Assembly: GCA_900315175.1 (NCBI GenBank)
Contig: OMYA01000001.1
Coordinates: 235,415 to 299,414, forward strand
DNA from: an uncultured Bacteroidales bacterium
GTDB taxonomy: Bacteria > Bacteroidota > Bacteroidia > Bacteroidales > F082
Direction: 5' to 3'
DNA length: 64,000 nucleotides
Position numbers and translations under genes: made by a program. Below, in pieces: positions 8,991-18,691 of this stretch. The first letter of the stretch is position 1. Each line of letters opens with the position of its first letter. Below the pieces are notes generated by a model that had not been told where the DNA came from, ran no database searches, and was given only the letters and a program-made list of their open reading frames with translations.

Positions 8991-11900
8991 TATTTTTTGA
9001 CGATTTTTGTCGTTGTGGTGTTACCTTGTTTGTCGATGATTCTTACAAAATAGATTCCGCTTGTAAGATCAGCAATATTTATTGATTCTGAATCAACAAC
9101 ATTCTTAGAGATGACTTTTGAGCCAATAGTATTGTAAATCTCAATACATTGGATATCAAGGCCTTTTACGTTGATAACATCGTTTGCCGGGTTAGGATAA
9201 ACCTCCATATTGTTGTTGTCTGCTACTGATTCCACATCGAGAATCACAGTGTTGCCTGGGAAGGTGATATCATCGATCCAGCATACATATTCTTCCACGC
9301 TGCCGCTTTGAGCTGTATAATAGCACCATTTCACAGTGTGCTGCCCGGCAGGCAATGCCAATGTATACAATGTCCAGTCTTTATCGCCATACAGCATATC
9401 TTTGACCACATTATCAAGATAGATGATGAGCGCGGCTCTATTATGTTTGATATGCATTTTATAATAGAATGAAAGTTGGCCGTCGGTAGTGTTTTCCATA
9501 TCCACCATCAATGTAGCCGACTGGTGTTTAGAAAGTTGTGGTGACTGTGCGCTATAGGTACCGGTGTGAGCTTCGGTATCAGTGACAAACCAATTATCAT
9601 CGCCTTCAAGCATCCAGTTGAGGTGAGAGAAGTCGCCGGTTTCGAAGCCTTCTTTCACTGTTCCGATTGTCAAAGAAATGTTCTTGTCAGATGAATATTG
9701 ACCTGTAATAGCGCTTAAATTGATGTTAACAGTGCTGCCGTTGGGGGCATCGTCAGCGATTCTTATATCTACGCTTCCTTCAAATCCTGCACCGGCTGCC
9801 ACATTGGCGAAATGAGTGTCGTTGCTGACAAATGTCAGATGTTCCGAGTTCAGACTTCCGTGGATATAAGGATCTTCGGCGACATAATGGCCTATATTTT
9901 TACCATTTGCAGTGACTCTAAATGTCTCACCCGGATCGAGGAAGCCGTTCATGTTGCCAGAGATTTCCTGGTATGTCAGCTCGTTTATTGTCATGACGGG
10001 GGCCACTGCCTGGAAGTAGATATCGCGATTCCAGACGTTGGTGCCATCGGTGCAAGTCATAACGAAATCGACGTAAGTGCCATCAGGGATATTGTTAGCG
10101 ACTTCGATGTCGAAAGCGTCGGTGAGCTCTACTGATGCGCCTGCGTTGATGGTTCCCACGTTCACCGTGGGCTTCGACAATGTCACAAAGTCGGAGCTTG
10201 ACGACAATGTAGCGACCACGTTATTGGCATCGACTGTGCCAACGTTCTTGAAGTTGACATCCATTGAAATATTTCTTCCGAAGAGGAATTCACCGTTAAT
10301 ATCAACATCTTGCGGATAGACGAATGCTGTATTGGCATTGATTCCAATAATATCTATTGTCTGAGGCAATGCGTTAGGTCCGGTGATGATAAGTTGCATA
10401 GTATCAGCGACATTGAGAGCATCTGCAAAGTCGATATTGGCGTTTCCGTTGGCATCTGTCATGCCGAAAGCGAGCAGTTCGCCGTTATGGAAGATGCTGC
10501 AGCGGAAGTTGCTTTGTGCCACGCCTCTTTGTTTTATTGTGACAGGTGTTGTGGTAGTTCCCATTGGCAATGCTGACGCATAGTTTATTTCAGGGCGGAA
10601 AGGCTCGTCGAGCCATGGGCAGACTGCCACGTCGCCTAAGATATTGATATCGTAAAGGTTCCAGCGCATTGCGCCGTCATCGCCCCAAGGTGTTGAGACG
10701 TATGGGGCTGTCATTATCTTCATTTCCACGAAGGCTGTCCCGATGTAAGGCAGGCGGTCGTTGTAATAAGCGTCGACGAGTTCACGATGCAGGTGGGCTG
10801 CCATGCCGTCGCCCCAAGGCACATACCAGCCATAGCGTGAGTTACCTGCTGTTGCCACGAAACCTGTTGAGATGTTGACCATGCGTTCGAGGATGCATGT
10901 GTGTGTGAAGTCACCGCAGATGCAGCCGTGAGAATGGAAGAAGCCATAATTGTGGTTAACGCCATTGAGTTGTGCGAACGAGTTGTCGTCGGTAGTGTTC
11001 ACATACCATCCTGCGACATAATCGGTGTTGGCGTGACCCACATGGTGAACATACTGTCCGCCTGTGGCGTTGATTTCATCTTTAAACCATTTTCCTGTCC
11101 AAGGCTTGCTGTCGGTTTCGTATACTTTAGTGAAATTATAGTCTGCCGGGATGCCCACGGTGGTATAGTCGTAATCGTTTGAGCCGCCGATGAGACGTTC
11201 GAGGTCGGTGCTGCCGTAGTATCCGTCGCCGAGATGTTCGGCGCCGAGGACGACATCATGGAATTCACCTAACACAGGGTTAGACTGATATTCTAACGTC
11301 TTATGCATCATGTTATTAAACTGTGTCTCATTGTTGAAAGGCATACGGCCGACGCCGAGTTCAGGGAGGAGGTCGTCTTCACCTATCTCGCCCCAGACGC
11401 CGTCATTGTCATCGTCCCATGTGCCATCGAGGCATACGAAATACATATCGGCGGGGAGGTTATCCACATATTCATCGCTGACGTAGCAATAAAGTCCGCG
11501 CCAAGGCACCAGGTTAGAGTCGCCGCCGAGCAGGACCATCATAATGCCTTCATTTTCATATTCTTGAGCGATGTAAGTGCGCATCTTCTCAGCGTCATCG
11601 CGGCCGTCGTAGTTAGCGATGATGTCTTCCAGTGCTGTGACATGAGTGCGGAGGCCGCGAGTCTCGTAAAATGCCACATACTCGTCGAAATGCGGCACCC
11701 ATTGTTCTGGGGTGATGACGAGGAGTTCATACCCGCCTATTGTGCGTGCACGGCTCTTATATTCCTGCACCGCTTCCGGGTTCTGGGCGAGACGCTCCAC
11801 GCGTGACTGCACCTCAGGAGTCATCCAGACTTTGCTGCTCCTGTCGGCTCTTGAAGCGGTCACGTCGATGGTGACAGTCACTGACTTAGCGTATGAGACC

Positions 11901-12370
11901 TTGCCTGTAGCAGGCACATATCTCACCGGAGTGAACTGAGCGAAAGCAAAGGTGCAGCCGTTGAGATACTGAGTGTTTACTGAAGAAAAGGTGGTTTCAG
12001 GATACACATTATCTGAACGGTAAAAGTCTTCATTCCTCTCAAAAACGACTGGCTCCGTTGATGACAAAGGTCTTGCAGCCTGTTTAGGAAGCAGGTTGTA
12101 GGTGCCGTCGAGTTCGACAAAATCGAAGTATTCGACAGTAATATCTTGAGCCTCAGTATTTTGAGGGAGCAGCAGCGACACTGTCATATAAGGCAATGTA
12201 GCCTCGCCATCGATGCCTGTGTTGTAGGTGTCGGTGAAACGGATGACGTCGTAGCCGTTCATCTCGCTGACCATCGGTGTACCGAAATAATAGGTTTTCT
12301 GCACAGTCTGAGCGAAAGAGAGTGCGCCCAGAATGATAGCAAACAATGATGTCAATAATAGTTTTTTCAT
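8990..12370 (-). CDS. Secreted C25 (gingipain-like) cysteine peptidase with T9SS sorting domain
   Basis: A 1126-residue protein with signal peptide MKKLLLTSLFAIILGALSFA. An N-terminal prodomain-like region leads to the C25 catalytic domain, recognisable by MVLLGGDSNLVPWRG and PELGVGRMPFNN. The likely catalytic His is in HHVGHANTDY (about residue 445) and Cys in SHGCICGDF (about 483). Several Ig-like/CARDB-like beta domains follow, then a jelly-roll-like segment, and a T9SS type A C-terminal domain (YPNPANDVINVKG to KIVKK). It should be an extracellular Arg/Lys- or other-specific protease; specificity is not predictable. It sits between lysS (46 nt and a hairpin away) and holB, with which it overlaps. 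Confidence 0.92.
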   Translation of the reverse strand: MKKLLLTSLFAIILGALSFAQTVQKTYYFGTPMVSEMNGYDVIRFTDTYNTGIDGEATLPYMTVSLLLPQNTEAQDITVEYFDFVELDGTYNLLPKQAARPLSSTEPVVFERNEDFYRSDNVYPETTFSSVNTQYLNGCTFAFAQFTPVRYVPATGKVSYAKSVTVTIDVTASRADRSSKVWMTPEVQSRVERLAQNPEAVQEYKSRARTIGGYELLVITPEQWVPHFDEYVAFYETRGLRTHVTALEDIIANYDGRDDAEKMRTYIAQEYENEGIMMVLLGGDSNLVPWRGLYCYVSDEYVDNLPADMYFVCLDGTWDDDNDGVWGEIGEDDLLPELGVGRMPFNNETQFNNMMHKTLEYQSNPVLGEFHDVVLGAEHLGDGYYGSTDLERLIGGSNDYDYTTVGIPADYNFTKVYETDSKPWTGKWFKDEINATGGQYVHHVGHANTDYVAGWYVNTTDDNSFAQLNGVNHNYGFFHSHGCICGDFTHTCILERMVNISTGFVATAGNSRYGWYVPWGDGMAAHLHRELVDAYYNDRLPYIGTAFVEMKIMTAPYVSTPWGDDGAMRWNLYDINILGDVAVCPWLDEPFRPEINYASALPMGTTTTPVTIKQRGVAQSNFRCSIFHNGELLAFGMTDANGNANIDFADALNVADTMQLIITGPNALPQTIDIIGINANTAFVYPQDVDINGEFLFGRNISMDVNFKNVGTVDANNVVATLSSSSDFVTLSKPTVNVGTINAGASVELTDAFDIEVANNIPDGTYVDFVMTCTDGTNVWNRDIYFQAVAPVMTINELTYQEISGNMNGFLDPGETFRVTANGKNIGHYVAEDPYIHGSLNSEHLTFVSNDTHFANVAAGAGFEGSVDIRIADDAPNGSTVNINLSAITGQYSSDKNISLTIGTVKEGFETGDFSHLNWMLEGDDNWFVTDTEAHTGTYSAQSPQLSKHQSATLMVDMENTTDGQLSFYYKMHIKHNRAALIIYLDNVVKDMLYGDKDWTLYTLALPAGQHTVKWCYYTAQSGSVEEYVCWIDDITFPGNTVILDVESVADNNNMEVYPNPANDVINVKGLDIQCIEIYNTIGSKVISKNVVDSESINIADLTSGIYFVRIIDKQGNTTTTKIVKK

Positions 12371-12392
12371 GGTTATTTATTTATGGTTTGAT

Positions 12393-12411
12393 GGACACAC
12401 GCGGTGTGTCC
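12393..12411 (-). terminator. Hairpin downstream of lysS
   Basis: GGACACAC-GCG-GTGTGTCC is a perfect 8-bp stem in the 46-nt gap between lysS and the protease gene. No strong U tract follows, so it may attenuate rather than fully terminate transcription. Confidence 0.5.
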
Positions 12412-12416
12412 TTACT

Positions 12417-14132
12417 TTATGCGTTGATCCATTTTTCGACTTCTTCGAGCTGCAATGCCGGGACGTCCATTTTTGTCTTTTTACGGATGCCGTTGAGTTT
12501 CTCGCGCAGTGCTGAAGGCTTCTCTGACTGCATCTGTTCGACGGTTGTATAGTTTTGTTTCACAAGCACTTCTGCCCATATCTCAGGCACTCCGACGGCC
12601 ATGAAGTCTTCTTTTGTGGCGACTTTCTTATGCACTTCTGGGCGCATTGTCGGGAAGAGGAGCACTTCCTGGATTTGAGTCTGGCCGGTGAGCAGCATCA
12701 CGAAGCGGTCGATGCCGATGCCCATGCCTGATGTAGGAGGCATGCCGTATTCGAGGGCGCGGAGGAAGTCCTGGTCGATGACCATAGCCTCGTCGTCGCC
12801 GCGGCCTGCAAGTTTCATCTGTTCCTCGAAGCGTGCGCGCTGGTCGATTGGGTCGTTGAGTTCGGTGTAGGCATTAGCTACCTCTTTACCGTTAATCATC
12901 AGCTCAAAGCGCTCGGTGAGTTCCGGGTTGTTACGGTGGCGTTTACATAGCGGCGACATTTCGACGGGATAGTCGGTGATGAACGTCGGCTGGATGTAGT
13001 TACCTTCGCATTTCGCGCCGAAGATCTCATCGATGAGCTTGCCTTTGCCCATTGATTCATCTACTTCAACCTCAAGTTTCTTGCACACTTCGCGCAGCTG
13101 TTCCTCGTTCATTCCGTTGATGTCGATGCCTGTGTTTTCTTTGATGGAGTCGATCATCGAGATACGTTTGAACGGGCGTTTGAGGCTTATTTCATGGTCT
13201 CCGACTTTCAGAGTGTCGGTGCCGAGCACGTCGTGAGCGCAGCGGCATATCATCTCCTCGGTGAAGTCCATCATCCAGAGGTAGTCTTTGTATGCCACAT
13301 ATATCTCCATTGCTGTGAATTCAGGGTTATGCGAGCGGTCCATGCCTTCGTTGCGGAAGTTACGCGAGAACTCGTACACGCCGTCGAAGCCGCCCACGAT
13401 GAGACGTTTCAGGTAAAGCTCGTCGGCGATACGCAGGTACATTGGGATGTCGAGAGCGTTATGGTGTGTGATGAACGGACGTGCCGAGGCGCCTCCCGGG
13501 ATAGGCTGAAGGATAGGAGTCTCCACTTCGAGATAGCCTCTCTCGTTGAAGAAGTTACGCATGCTGTTGATGATACGTGTCCTCTTCTCGAAGATATTTT
13601 TCACTTTATCGTTGACCACCAAGTCGACGTAACGCATACGGTAACGCAGCTCAGGGTCGTTGAACTCGTCGTATTTCACGCCGTCTTTCTCTTTCACGAT
13701 AGGCAGTGGGCGCAAGGACTTGCTGAGCACTGTCAGCTCTTTGACGTGAATTGAGATCTCGCCCATCTGGGTACGGAACACGAAGCCTTTCACTCCTATG
13801 AAGTCGCCGATGTCGAGAAGACGTTTGAAGACCACGTTGTATAAGGTCTTATCTTCGCCCGGGCATATCTCGTCGCGGTTAAGATAAAGCTGGATACGGC
13901 CGTAGGCATCCTGCAGCTCGCAGAATGACGCTGCGCCCATGATACGACGGCTCATGATACGACCGCCGATGCTGATGTTTTCAAACTTCGAGAGGTCATT
14001 GTCGTCAAACTGTTCTTTGATCTGCGAGGTTTTCACGTTCACCTCGAACGCTGCCTGCGGATATGGGTTAATACCGAGTTTGTAAAGCTCCTGTAAAGAA
14101 TTTCTCCTGATTTGTTCTTGTTCGCTTAACAT
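12417..14132 (-). CDS. lysS: Lysyl-tRNA synthetase (class II)
   Basis: A 571-residue class II aminoacyl-tRNA synthetase charging tRNA-Lys. The N-terminal OB anticodon-binding domain (about residues 50-160, [17 protein letters not shown]) is followed by class II motif 1 around [10 protein letters not shown] and [13 protein letters not shown]. Motif 2 is [20 protein letters not shown] and motif 3 is [14 protein letters not shown]. Residues after about 505 form a C-terminal extension ([18 protein letters not shown] onward) common in Bacteroidota LysS. A TATCTTTGC promoter box lies 45 nt upstream of the ATG. Confidence 0.97.
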   Translation of the reverse strand: MLSEQEQIRRNSLQELYKLGINPYPQAAFEVNVKTSQIKEQFDDNDLSKFENISIGGRIMSRRIMGAASFCELQDAYGRIQLYLNRDEICPGEDKTLYNVVFKRLLDIGDFIGVKGFVFRTQMGEISIHVKELTVLSKSLRPLPIVKEKDGVKYDEFNDPELRYRMRYVDLVVNDKVKNIFEKRTRIINSMRNFFNERGYLEVETPILQPIPGGASARPFITHHNALDIPMYLRIADELYLKRLIVGGFDGVYEFSRNFRNEGMDRSHNPEFTAMEIYVAYKDYLWMMDFTEEMICRCAHDVLGTDTLKVGDHEISLKRPFKRISMIDSIKENTGIDINGMNEEQLREVCKKLEVEVDESMGKGKLIDEIFGAKCEGNYIQPTFITDYPVEMSPLCKRHRNNPELTERFELMINGKEVANAYTELNDPIDQRARFEEQMKLAGRGDDEAMVIDQDFLRALEYGMPPTSGMGIGIDRFVMLLTGQTQIQEVLLFPTMRPEVHKKVATKEDFMAVGVPEIWAEVLVKQNYTTVEQMQSEKPSALREKLNGIRKKTKMDVPALQLEEVEKWINA

Positions 14133-14176
14133 TGCTATATGTTTTATATATTTATTTTCTTAATGTGCATTTGGGT

Positions 14177-14185
14177 GCAAAGATA
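14177..14185 (-). promoter_or_regulatory. -7 promoter box of lysS
   Basis: TATCTTTGC on the minus strand, 45 nt before the lysS ATG, fits the TAnnTTTG consensus. Confidence 0.65.
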
Positions 14186-14230
14186 CAGTTTTTTCTGAAA
14201 AGTTAATTATTTTTAACGATAATTGTTTTT

Positions 14231-14791
14231 TTAACGAAATCTTGCTATTGAATAGATATAGTTTTCAGTTGTTTTTGTTTCAAAGACAATGTTTTCGGCA
14301 TTTGTCAGCACTGATTTCAGGTCGTTGCGTATGCCTTCGCCGGTGAGTTTGAGCGCTGCCTCTTTTCGGGTCCAGAGAGCGAGGAAAGCCGGCAGGCTTT
14401 CCGGCGCCGACGTTATCAGTGCCTGTTCTTCGTCGTTCATGGTATAATTTATCAGAGATGGTGTTATCTTACGAGGCGTCTCCACGTCGGCGCCCACCGG
14501 CTGGCTGTCGATGGCGCATAATGCCACGGTACCCGAGTGACTGAAGCTGAAATATATTTCCGGATGTCCTTTGATGACGGGCTTGCCTCCTTTCAGGTAG
14601 TCGAACTCCGGTGGCTCGGTGATGCCGTATTCTTTCTGAAGTCCTTCCATGAGAAGCAGATACACCGCCAGCGACAGCCGCCGGCCGCTCTCGTGCGCGA
14701 ACTTCAGCGCCTGCTCACGACGTTGCTCAGATACCTTATTCAAAGCAGCATCAATATCAAGTAATTCCGTATGATCATTGAGATAAATCAT
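14231..14791 (-). CDS. 4'-phosphopantetheinyl transferase
   Basis: A 186-residue Sfp/AcpS superfamily protein that transfers phosphopantetheine from CoA to carrier proteins. Visible motifs: GKPVIKGHPEIYFSFSHSG (about residues 68-86), VGADVE (about 99-104) with the Mg-binding Asp and Glu, and WTRKEAALKLTGEGI (about 140-154). The length is at the short end of the Sfp type, and the C-terminal portion is brief. It may serve fatty-acid or polyketide/aryl-polyene carrier proteins; no carrier gene is nearby. It has its own promoter box (TAATTTTGC, 14813-14821). Confidence 0.88.
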   Translation of the reverse strand: MIYLNDHTELLDIDAALNKVSEQRREQALKFAHESGRRLSLAVYLLLMEGLQKEYGITEPPEFDYLKGGKPVIKGHPEIYFSFSHSGTVALCAIDSQPVGADVETPRKITPSLINYTMNDEEQALITSAPESLPAFLALWTRKEAALKLTGEGIRNDLKSVLTNAENIVFETKTTENYIYSIARFR

Positions 14792-14812
14792 CTTCTACTC
14801 TACCTTTGAATT

Positions 14813-14821
14813 GCAAAATTA
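14813..14821 (-). promoter_or_regulatory. -7 promoter box of phosphopantetheinyl transferase gene
   Basis: TAATTTTGC on the minus strand, 21 nt upstream of the ATG at 14791. Confidence 0.6.
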
Positions 14822-14829
14822 CGAAAAAT

Positions 14830-14852
14830 ATGCTTCGCGTATAGCGAAGCAT
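14830..14852. terminator. Hairpin upstream of the transferase promoter
   Basis: ATGCTTCGC-GTATA-GCGAAGCAT is a perfect 9-bp stem followed by T-rich sequence on both sides. It would insulate the transferase promoter from upstream transcription. Confidence 0.5.
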
Positions 14853-15100
14853 GATTTTTTGAATATTTTATTTTTTTGTTGAATGTAACGAAAAAAGTTG
14901 TGTTTTTGCATCAGTTATTAAAGCACCGCCATTCTTTCTTGAATGGACGATGGCGTAAAAACATGCTATAAATCGAATATAATTCAGTTACACTTCCACC
15001 ATATATACTTGAGAGATTACCTGTTAAACGCGTAATACTATACCTGTAATAAACGCTACGATTTCTATTTTATCCATTTTGATTAAACTATGAGTTCTTC
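14853..15100. other. Intergenic region without a recognisable gene
   Basis: A/T-rich sequence between the divergent transferase and ATPase genes. GTTGTGTTTTTGC around 14896 resembles a promoter box but lacks the TA. A weak hairpin occurs around CGCCATTC/GAATGG (14928-14947). No ORF with coding character is seen. Confidence 0.5.
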
Positions 15101-15167
15101 AGCTCCAAATTACCGAAAAATTTTGCTCCAAATTACCGAAAAATTTTGCTCCAAATTGCCGGATTTT
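15101..15167. repeat. 23-nt tandem repeat (about 2.9 units) before the ATPase gene
   Basis: Units starting at 15101, 15124 and 15147 share CTCCAAATTACCGAAAAATT; the third diverges after the CCAAATTGCCG core. The array ends 12 nt before the TATCTTTGC box of the ATPase gene. Confidence 0.85.
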
Positions 15168-15179
15168 AAAAATTATTTG

Positions 15180-15188
15180 TATCTTTGC
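15180..15188 (+). promoter_or_regulatory. -7 promoter box of the frameshifted ATPase gene
   Basis: TATCTTTGC lies 22 nt before the ATG at 15211, just after the 23-nt tandem repeats. Confidence 0.65.
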
Positions 15189-15210
15189 AGCGGAAAATCA
15201 GTCATTTATC

Positions 15211-16489
15211 ATGATAAAAAAATACAAAAAAAGAATAGCAGATGAGCTGTTGTCAAAGAAACTCCAATACATTGGAGCCGTTTTGATACAAGGGCACCAA
15301 GTGGTGCGGCAAGACAACAACTGCAGAGCAAGCTGCCAAAAGTATTTTATATATGGACGACCCTGAAAACGGCGAATCCAATCTGATTATGGCTAATACA
15401 GAACCAAAAAAACTTTTAGAAGGTGAAACTCCGCGTCTTATCGATGAATGGCAATTGGCACCAAATCTCTGGGACTCGGTCAGATTTACAGTTGACCATC
15501 GCGACGGATTAGGGCAATTCATTTTGACTGGCTCAGCTGTCCCTGTCGGCACATCACAGATACACCATACTGGCACCGGTCGTTTTTCATGGATGACTAT
15601 GAGACCTATGTCATTATATGAATCAGGAGAATCAAATGGCACAGTCAGTTTAGCTAATCTTTTCAATACACCTGAAAAAATCGCCGAAACAAACAATTTG
15701 AATTTCGAAGATATCGCATATCTTATTTGCAGAGGAGGTTGGCCTCAAGCAGTAAATATTGGTGGAGATTTAGCTTTAAACATTGCATACGAGTATTTTA
15801 ATGCCGTCGTTGAATCGGATATCAGCCGAGCCGACAATATATCAAGAAACCCTTCAAGAGTAAAGAGATTATTGCGTTCTTATTCAAGACACCAAGGGTC
15901 GCAGGCTCCTATTCGGACTATAAAACAAGATTTGTTAGATAATGAGGCATCATCATTCGACGATGAAACTATCAATTCATACATCAACGCTCTCAAAAAG
16001 ATTTTCGTTGTCGATGACATTCCGGCGTGGAATCCTAATTTGCGTTCAAAAACAGCTATCAGAACTTCCGACACAAGATATTTGGTTGATCCGTCGATTG
16101 GAGCAGCCGCTTTAGAAATCGGTCCGAAAGATTTAATCAATGATTTAAACACAATGGGCTTGCTATTTGAAACATTGTGTATCAGAGATTTACGCGTTTT
16201 TGCAGAATCACTTGACGGAAGTATTTATCATTATCGCGACCATAACGGATTGGAATGCGATGCGGTAATTCATCTTAGAGGCGGTTCGTATGGTTTAGTC
16301 GAGATAAAACTTGGCGGAAGCGCACTTATCGAACAAGGTGCCAATACATTACTGAAACTTGCATCAAAAATTGATACAACAAAAATGAAAACTCCGTCGT
16401 TTATGATGGTGCTGACAGCAGTAGGGAAATACGCCTATCGTCGAGAAGACGGCGTTTTTGTTGTTCCTATCGGGTGCTTAAAGAATTAA
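15211..16489 (+). pseudogene. AAA ATPase of DUF4143 type, frameshifted in the P-loop
   Basis: Translation from ATG 15211 gives MIKKYKKRIADELLSKKL and continues to GAVLIQG; from there the frame must shift by one base at GGG 15292-15294 to read TKWCGKTTTAEQAAK and the rest of the gene. The downstream frame carries ETPRLIDEWQ (Walker B-like), ILTGSAVP, a winged-helix-like middle and a C-terminal DUF4143 nuclease-like domain (DRDHNGLECDAVI-like segment and GLVEIKLGGS). Removing one G restores a protein of about 425 residues, the usual size. The first frame stops after about 50 codons, so the product is inactive unless this is a sequence error. An intact relative lies at 59099-60223. Function of the family is not established. 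Confidence 0.8.
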
Positions 16490-16492
16490 ATT

Positions 16493-18592
16493 ATGGATTT
16501 GCTGCAGACGAAAATAGAATACCTCAAGGGTGTCGGGCCGAAACGGGCGGAGCTTCTGAACAATGAACTCGGCATCTTCACGTTTCAGGACCTCCTCGAC
16601 TATTTCCCGTTCAGATATATCGACCGTTCGCAGATTCATAAGGTCAGACAGATAAGCGACGACACCGTCTATTACCAGCTCGTGGGAACGGTGAGCAACA
16701 TGCAAGCCTTTGGCAGTCCGAGAGTTACGAGAATTACAGCTACTTTCACCGACGACACCGGAAGCATCGAATTGGTGTGGTTCAAAGGTCTGAAATGGAT
16801 TAAAAACCGCTTCCAGCCAGGCAAGAAATACCTCATCTTCGGCAAGGCGAGCGTGTTCAACAACCGCTTCAACTTCACCCATCCGGATGTCGAGGACTAT
16901 AACCCCGACGACGTGCTCGTCGGCGAGGCTCTGCAAGGCGTTTACAACACCACCGAGAAGATGAAAAACGCAGGTCTCGGCACCAAACAGTTTGCGAAAA
17001 TCATAAAGACGTGCGTGTTGCAGGTGTGGAACATGATTCCTGAGGTTCTGCCCGAGAGCCTGGTGCTTCACGACAAGCTTCTGCCTCGAAAAGAAGCCTA
17101 TTACAAGATACACCTGCCGTCGAACAGCACTGATATCCAGCGTGCTACGACGAGGTTGAAATATGAGGAGCATTTCTTCTTCCAACTTAGACTTTTAGTT
17201 CATAAAAAAGACCGTCAGATAAACACCCGGAGCGTTGTGTTTCAACAGGTTGGCAATTATTTCAACACCTTCTACAAGGAACACCTACCCTTTCCTCTCA
17301 CCAATGCGCAGAAACGTGTCATCAAAGAGATCCGCGCCGACTTGAAGAGCGGCCACCAGATGAACCGACTGCTGCAAGGCGACGTCGGAAGCGGCAAGAC
17401 CATAGTGGCTTTGATGATAATGCTTCTCGCCCTCGACAACAGCTATCAGGCAGCGCTCATGGCACCGACCGAAATCCTCGCCACCCAGCATCTCGAGACG
17501 TTGAAAGCACAGCTCAAAGGCATGGATGTGCACTTCGCTTTGCTCACCGGAAGCACCAAGACGGCCGAAAGAAAACAGATATTAGCCGACCTCGCGAGCG
17601 GCGACCTACAGATAATAATAGGCACTCACGCTCTGATAGAAGACACCGTGGTTTTCAAAAATTTAGGTCTCTGCATCATCGATGAGCAGCACCGTTTCGG
17701 TGTGGCGCAACGTGCCTCGTTCTGGGACAAGACAGCATTCCCGCCCCATACCCTGGTGATGACCGCCACCCCTATCCCGCGCACCTTGGCAATGACACAA
17801 TATGGCGACCTCGATGTCTCGAAAATCGACGAGCTACCGCCAGGAAGAAAGCCTGTCAAGACAGTGCATGTGTTTCAGGAACAACGACTTGCGATAATCG
17901 GATTCATGAAGAAACAGATTGCTGAAGGGCATCAGATATATGTCGTTTATCCGCTCATCAAGGAGTCGGAGAAGATGGACTTGATAAACCTGCAGGAAGG
18001 CTACGAGGCGATGATGCGCGACTTCCCGGAGCCCGACTATCACATCAGCGTGGTGCACGGGCAGATGAAGGCCGAAGACAAAGACTGGGAGATGCAGCGT
18101 TTCGTGCGTGGCGAGACACATATCATGATAGCGACGACGGTCATCGAAGTGGGTGTCAACGTGCCGAACGCCTCTGTGATGATTATCGAGAACGCCAACA
18201 GGTTCGGGCTCTCACAGCTGCATCAGCTGCGTGGAAGAGTGGGCCGTGGCGCCGAGCAGTCGTATTGTGTCTTGATAACCGACCATAAAATCACCGGCGA
18301 AGGCAAGAAACGCATGGAGACCATGGTGAAGACCAACGACGGATTCGAGATCGCGGAAGCGGACTTGCAGCTGAGAGGTCCCGGCGAGACACAAGGCACC
18401 CGCCAGTCGGGAATGATTGAGATGAAAATCGGCGACTTCCAATACGACGAGCCTATCATCAGGCACACCAGAAGGATGGCGAACCTGCTTCTCGATGCCG
18501 ACCCGACGCTGTCAAAGCCCGAGCATTACGCCACAAAGCAATATTTCACACAGCAATTCGAACGCGACTTCGACTGGAGCAGAATCGGGTGA
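16493..18592 (+). CDS. recG: ATP-dependent DNA helicase RecG
   Basis: A 699-residue superfamily 2 helicase that reverses stalled forks and processes Holliday junctions. The N-terminal wedge/OB domain (VYYQLVGTVSNMQAFGSPR, about residues 60-80) precedes Walker A GDVGSGKT (about 298-305), MAPTEILATQHLE, the Walker B box IIDEQHRFGVAQR (about 395), TATPIPRTLA, and the C-terminal TATTVIEVGVNVPNA and QLHQLRGRVGRG. Length and motif order are standard. It starts 3 nt after the ATPase stop. Confidence 0.97.
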   Translation: MDLLQTKIEYLKGVGPKRAELLNNELGIFTFQDLLDYFPFRYIDRSQIHKVRQISDDTVYYQLVGTVSNMQAFGSPRVTRITATFTDDTGSIELVWFKGLKWIKNRFQPGKKYLIFGKASVFNNRFNFTHPDVEDYNPDDVLVGEALQGVYNTTEKMKNAGLGTKQFAKIIKTCVLQVWNMIPEVLPESLVLHDKLLPRKEAYYKIHLPSNSTDIQRATTRLKYEEHFFFQLRLLVHKKDRQINTRSVVFQQVGNYFNTFYKEHLPFPLTNAQKRVIKEIRADLKSGHQMNRLLQGDVGSGKTIVALMIMLLALDNSYQAALMAPTEILATQHLETLKAQLKGMDVHFALLTGSTKTAERKQILADLASGDLQIIIGTHALIEDTVVFKNLGLCIIDEQHRFGVAQRASFWDKTAFPPHTLVMTATPIPRTLAMTQYGDLDVSKIDELPPGRKPVKTVHVFQEQRLAIIGFMKKQIAEGHQIYVVYPLIKESEKMDLINLQEGYEAMMRDFPEPDYHISVVHGQMKAEDKDWEMQRFVRGETHIMIATTVIEVGVNVPNASVMIIENANRFGLSQLHQLRGRVGRGAEQSYCVLITDHKITGEGKKRMETMVKTNDGFEIAEADLQLRGPGETQGTRQSGMIEMKIGDFQYDEPIIRHTRRMANLLLDADPTLSKPEHYATKQYFTQQFERDFDWSRIG

Positions 18593-18610
18593 TATACTTC
18601 CTTTTTAATC

Positions 18611-18681
18611 TCTCACAGATTACACAGATTAACACAGAAATATACAACAAAAATCCGTGAAAATCTGTGTAATCTGTGAGA
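18611..18681. repeat. Long inverted repeat between recG and a convergent lipoprotein gene
   Basis: Two perfect 20-nt arms (starting TCTCACAGATT at 18611 and ending CTGTGAGA at 18681) enclose a 31-nt loop, and the pairing extends into flanking T and A runs. It probably ends both convergent transcripts. Confidence 0.8.
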
Positions 18682-18691
18682 AAAAAGACTA

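Noticed and set aside
15101..15167. Possible CRISPR array
   Set aside because: Three adjacent units without spacers, tied to a promoter; not a CRISPR.
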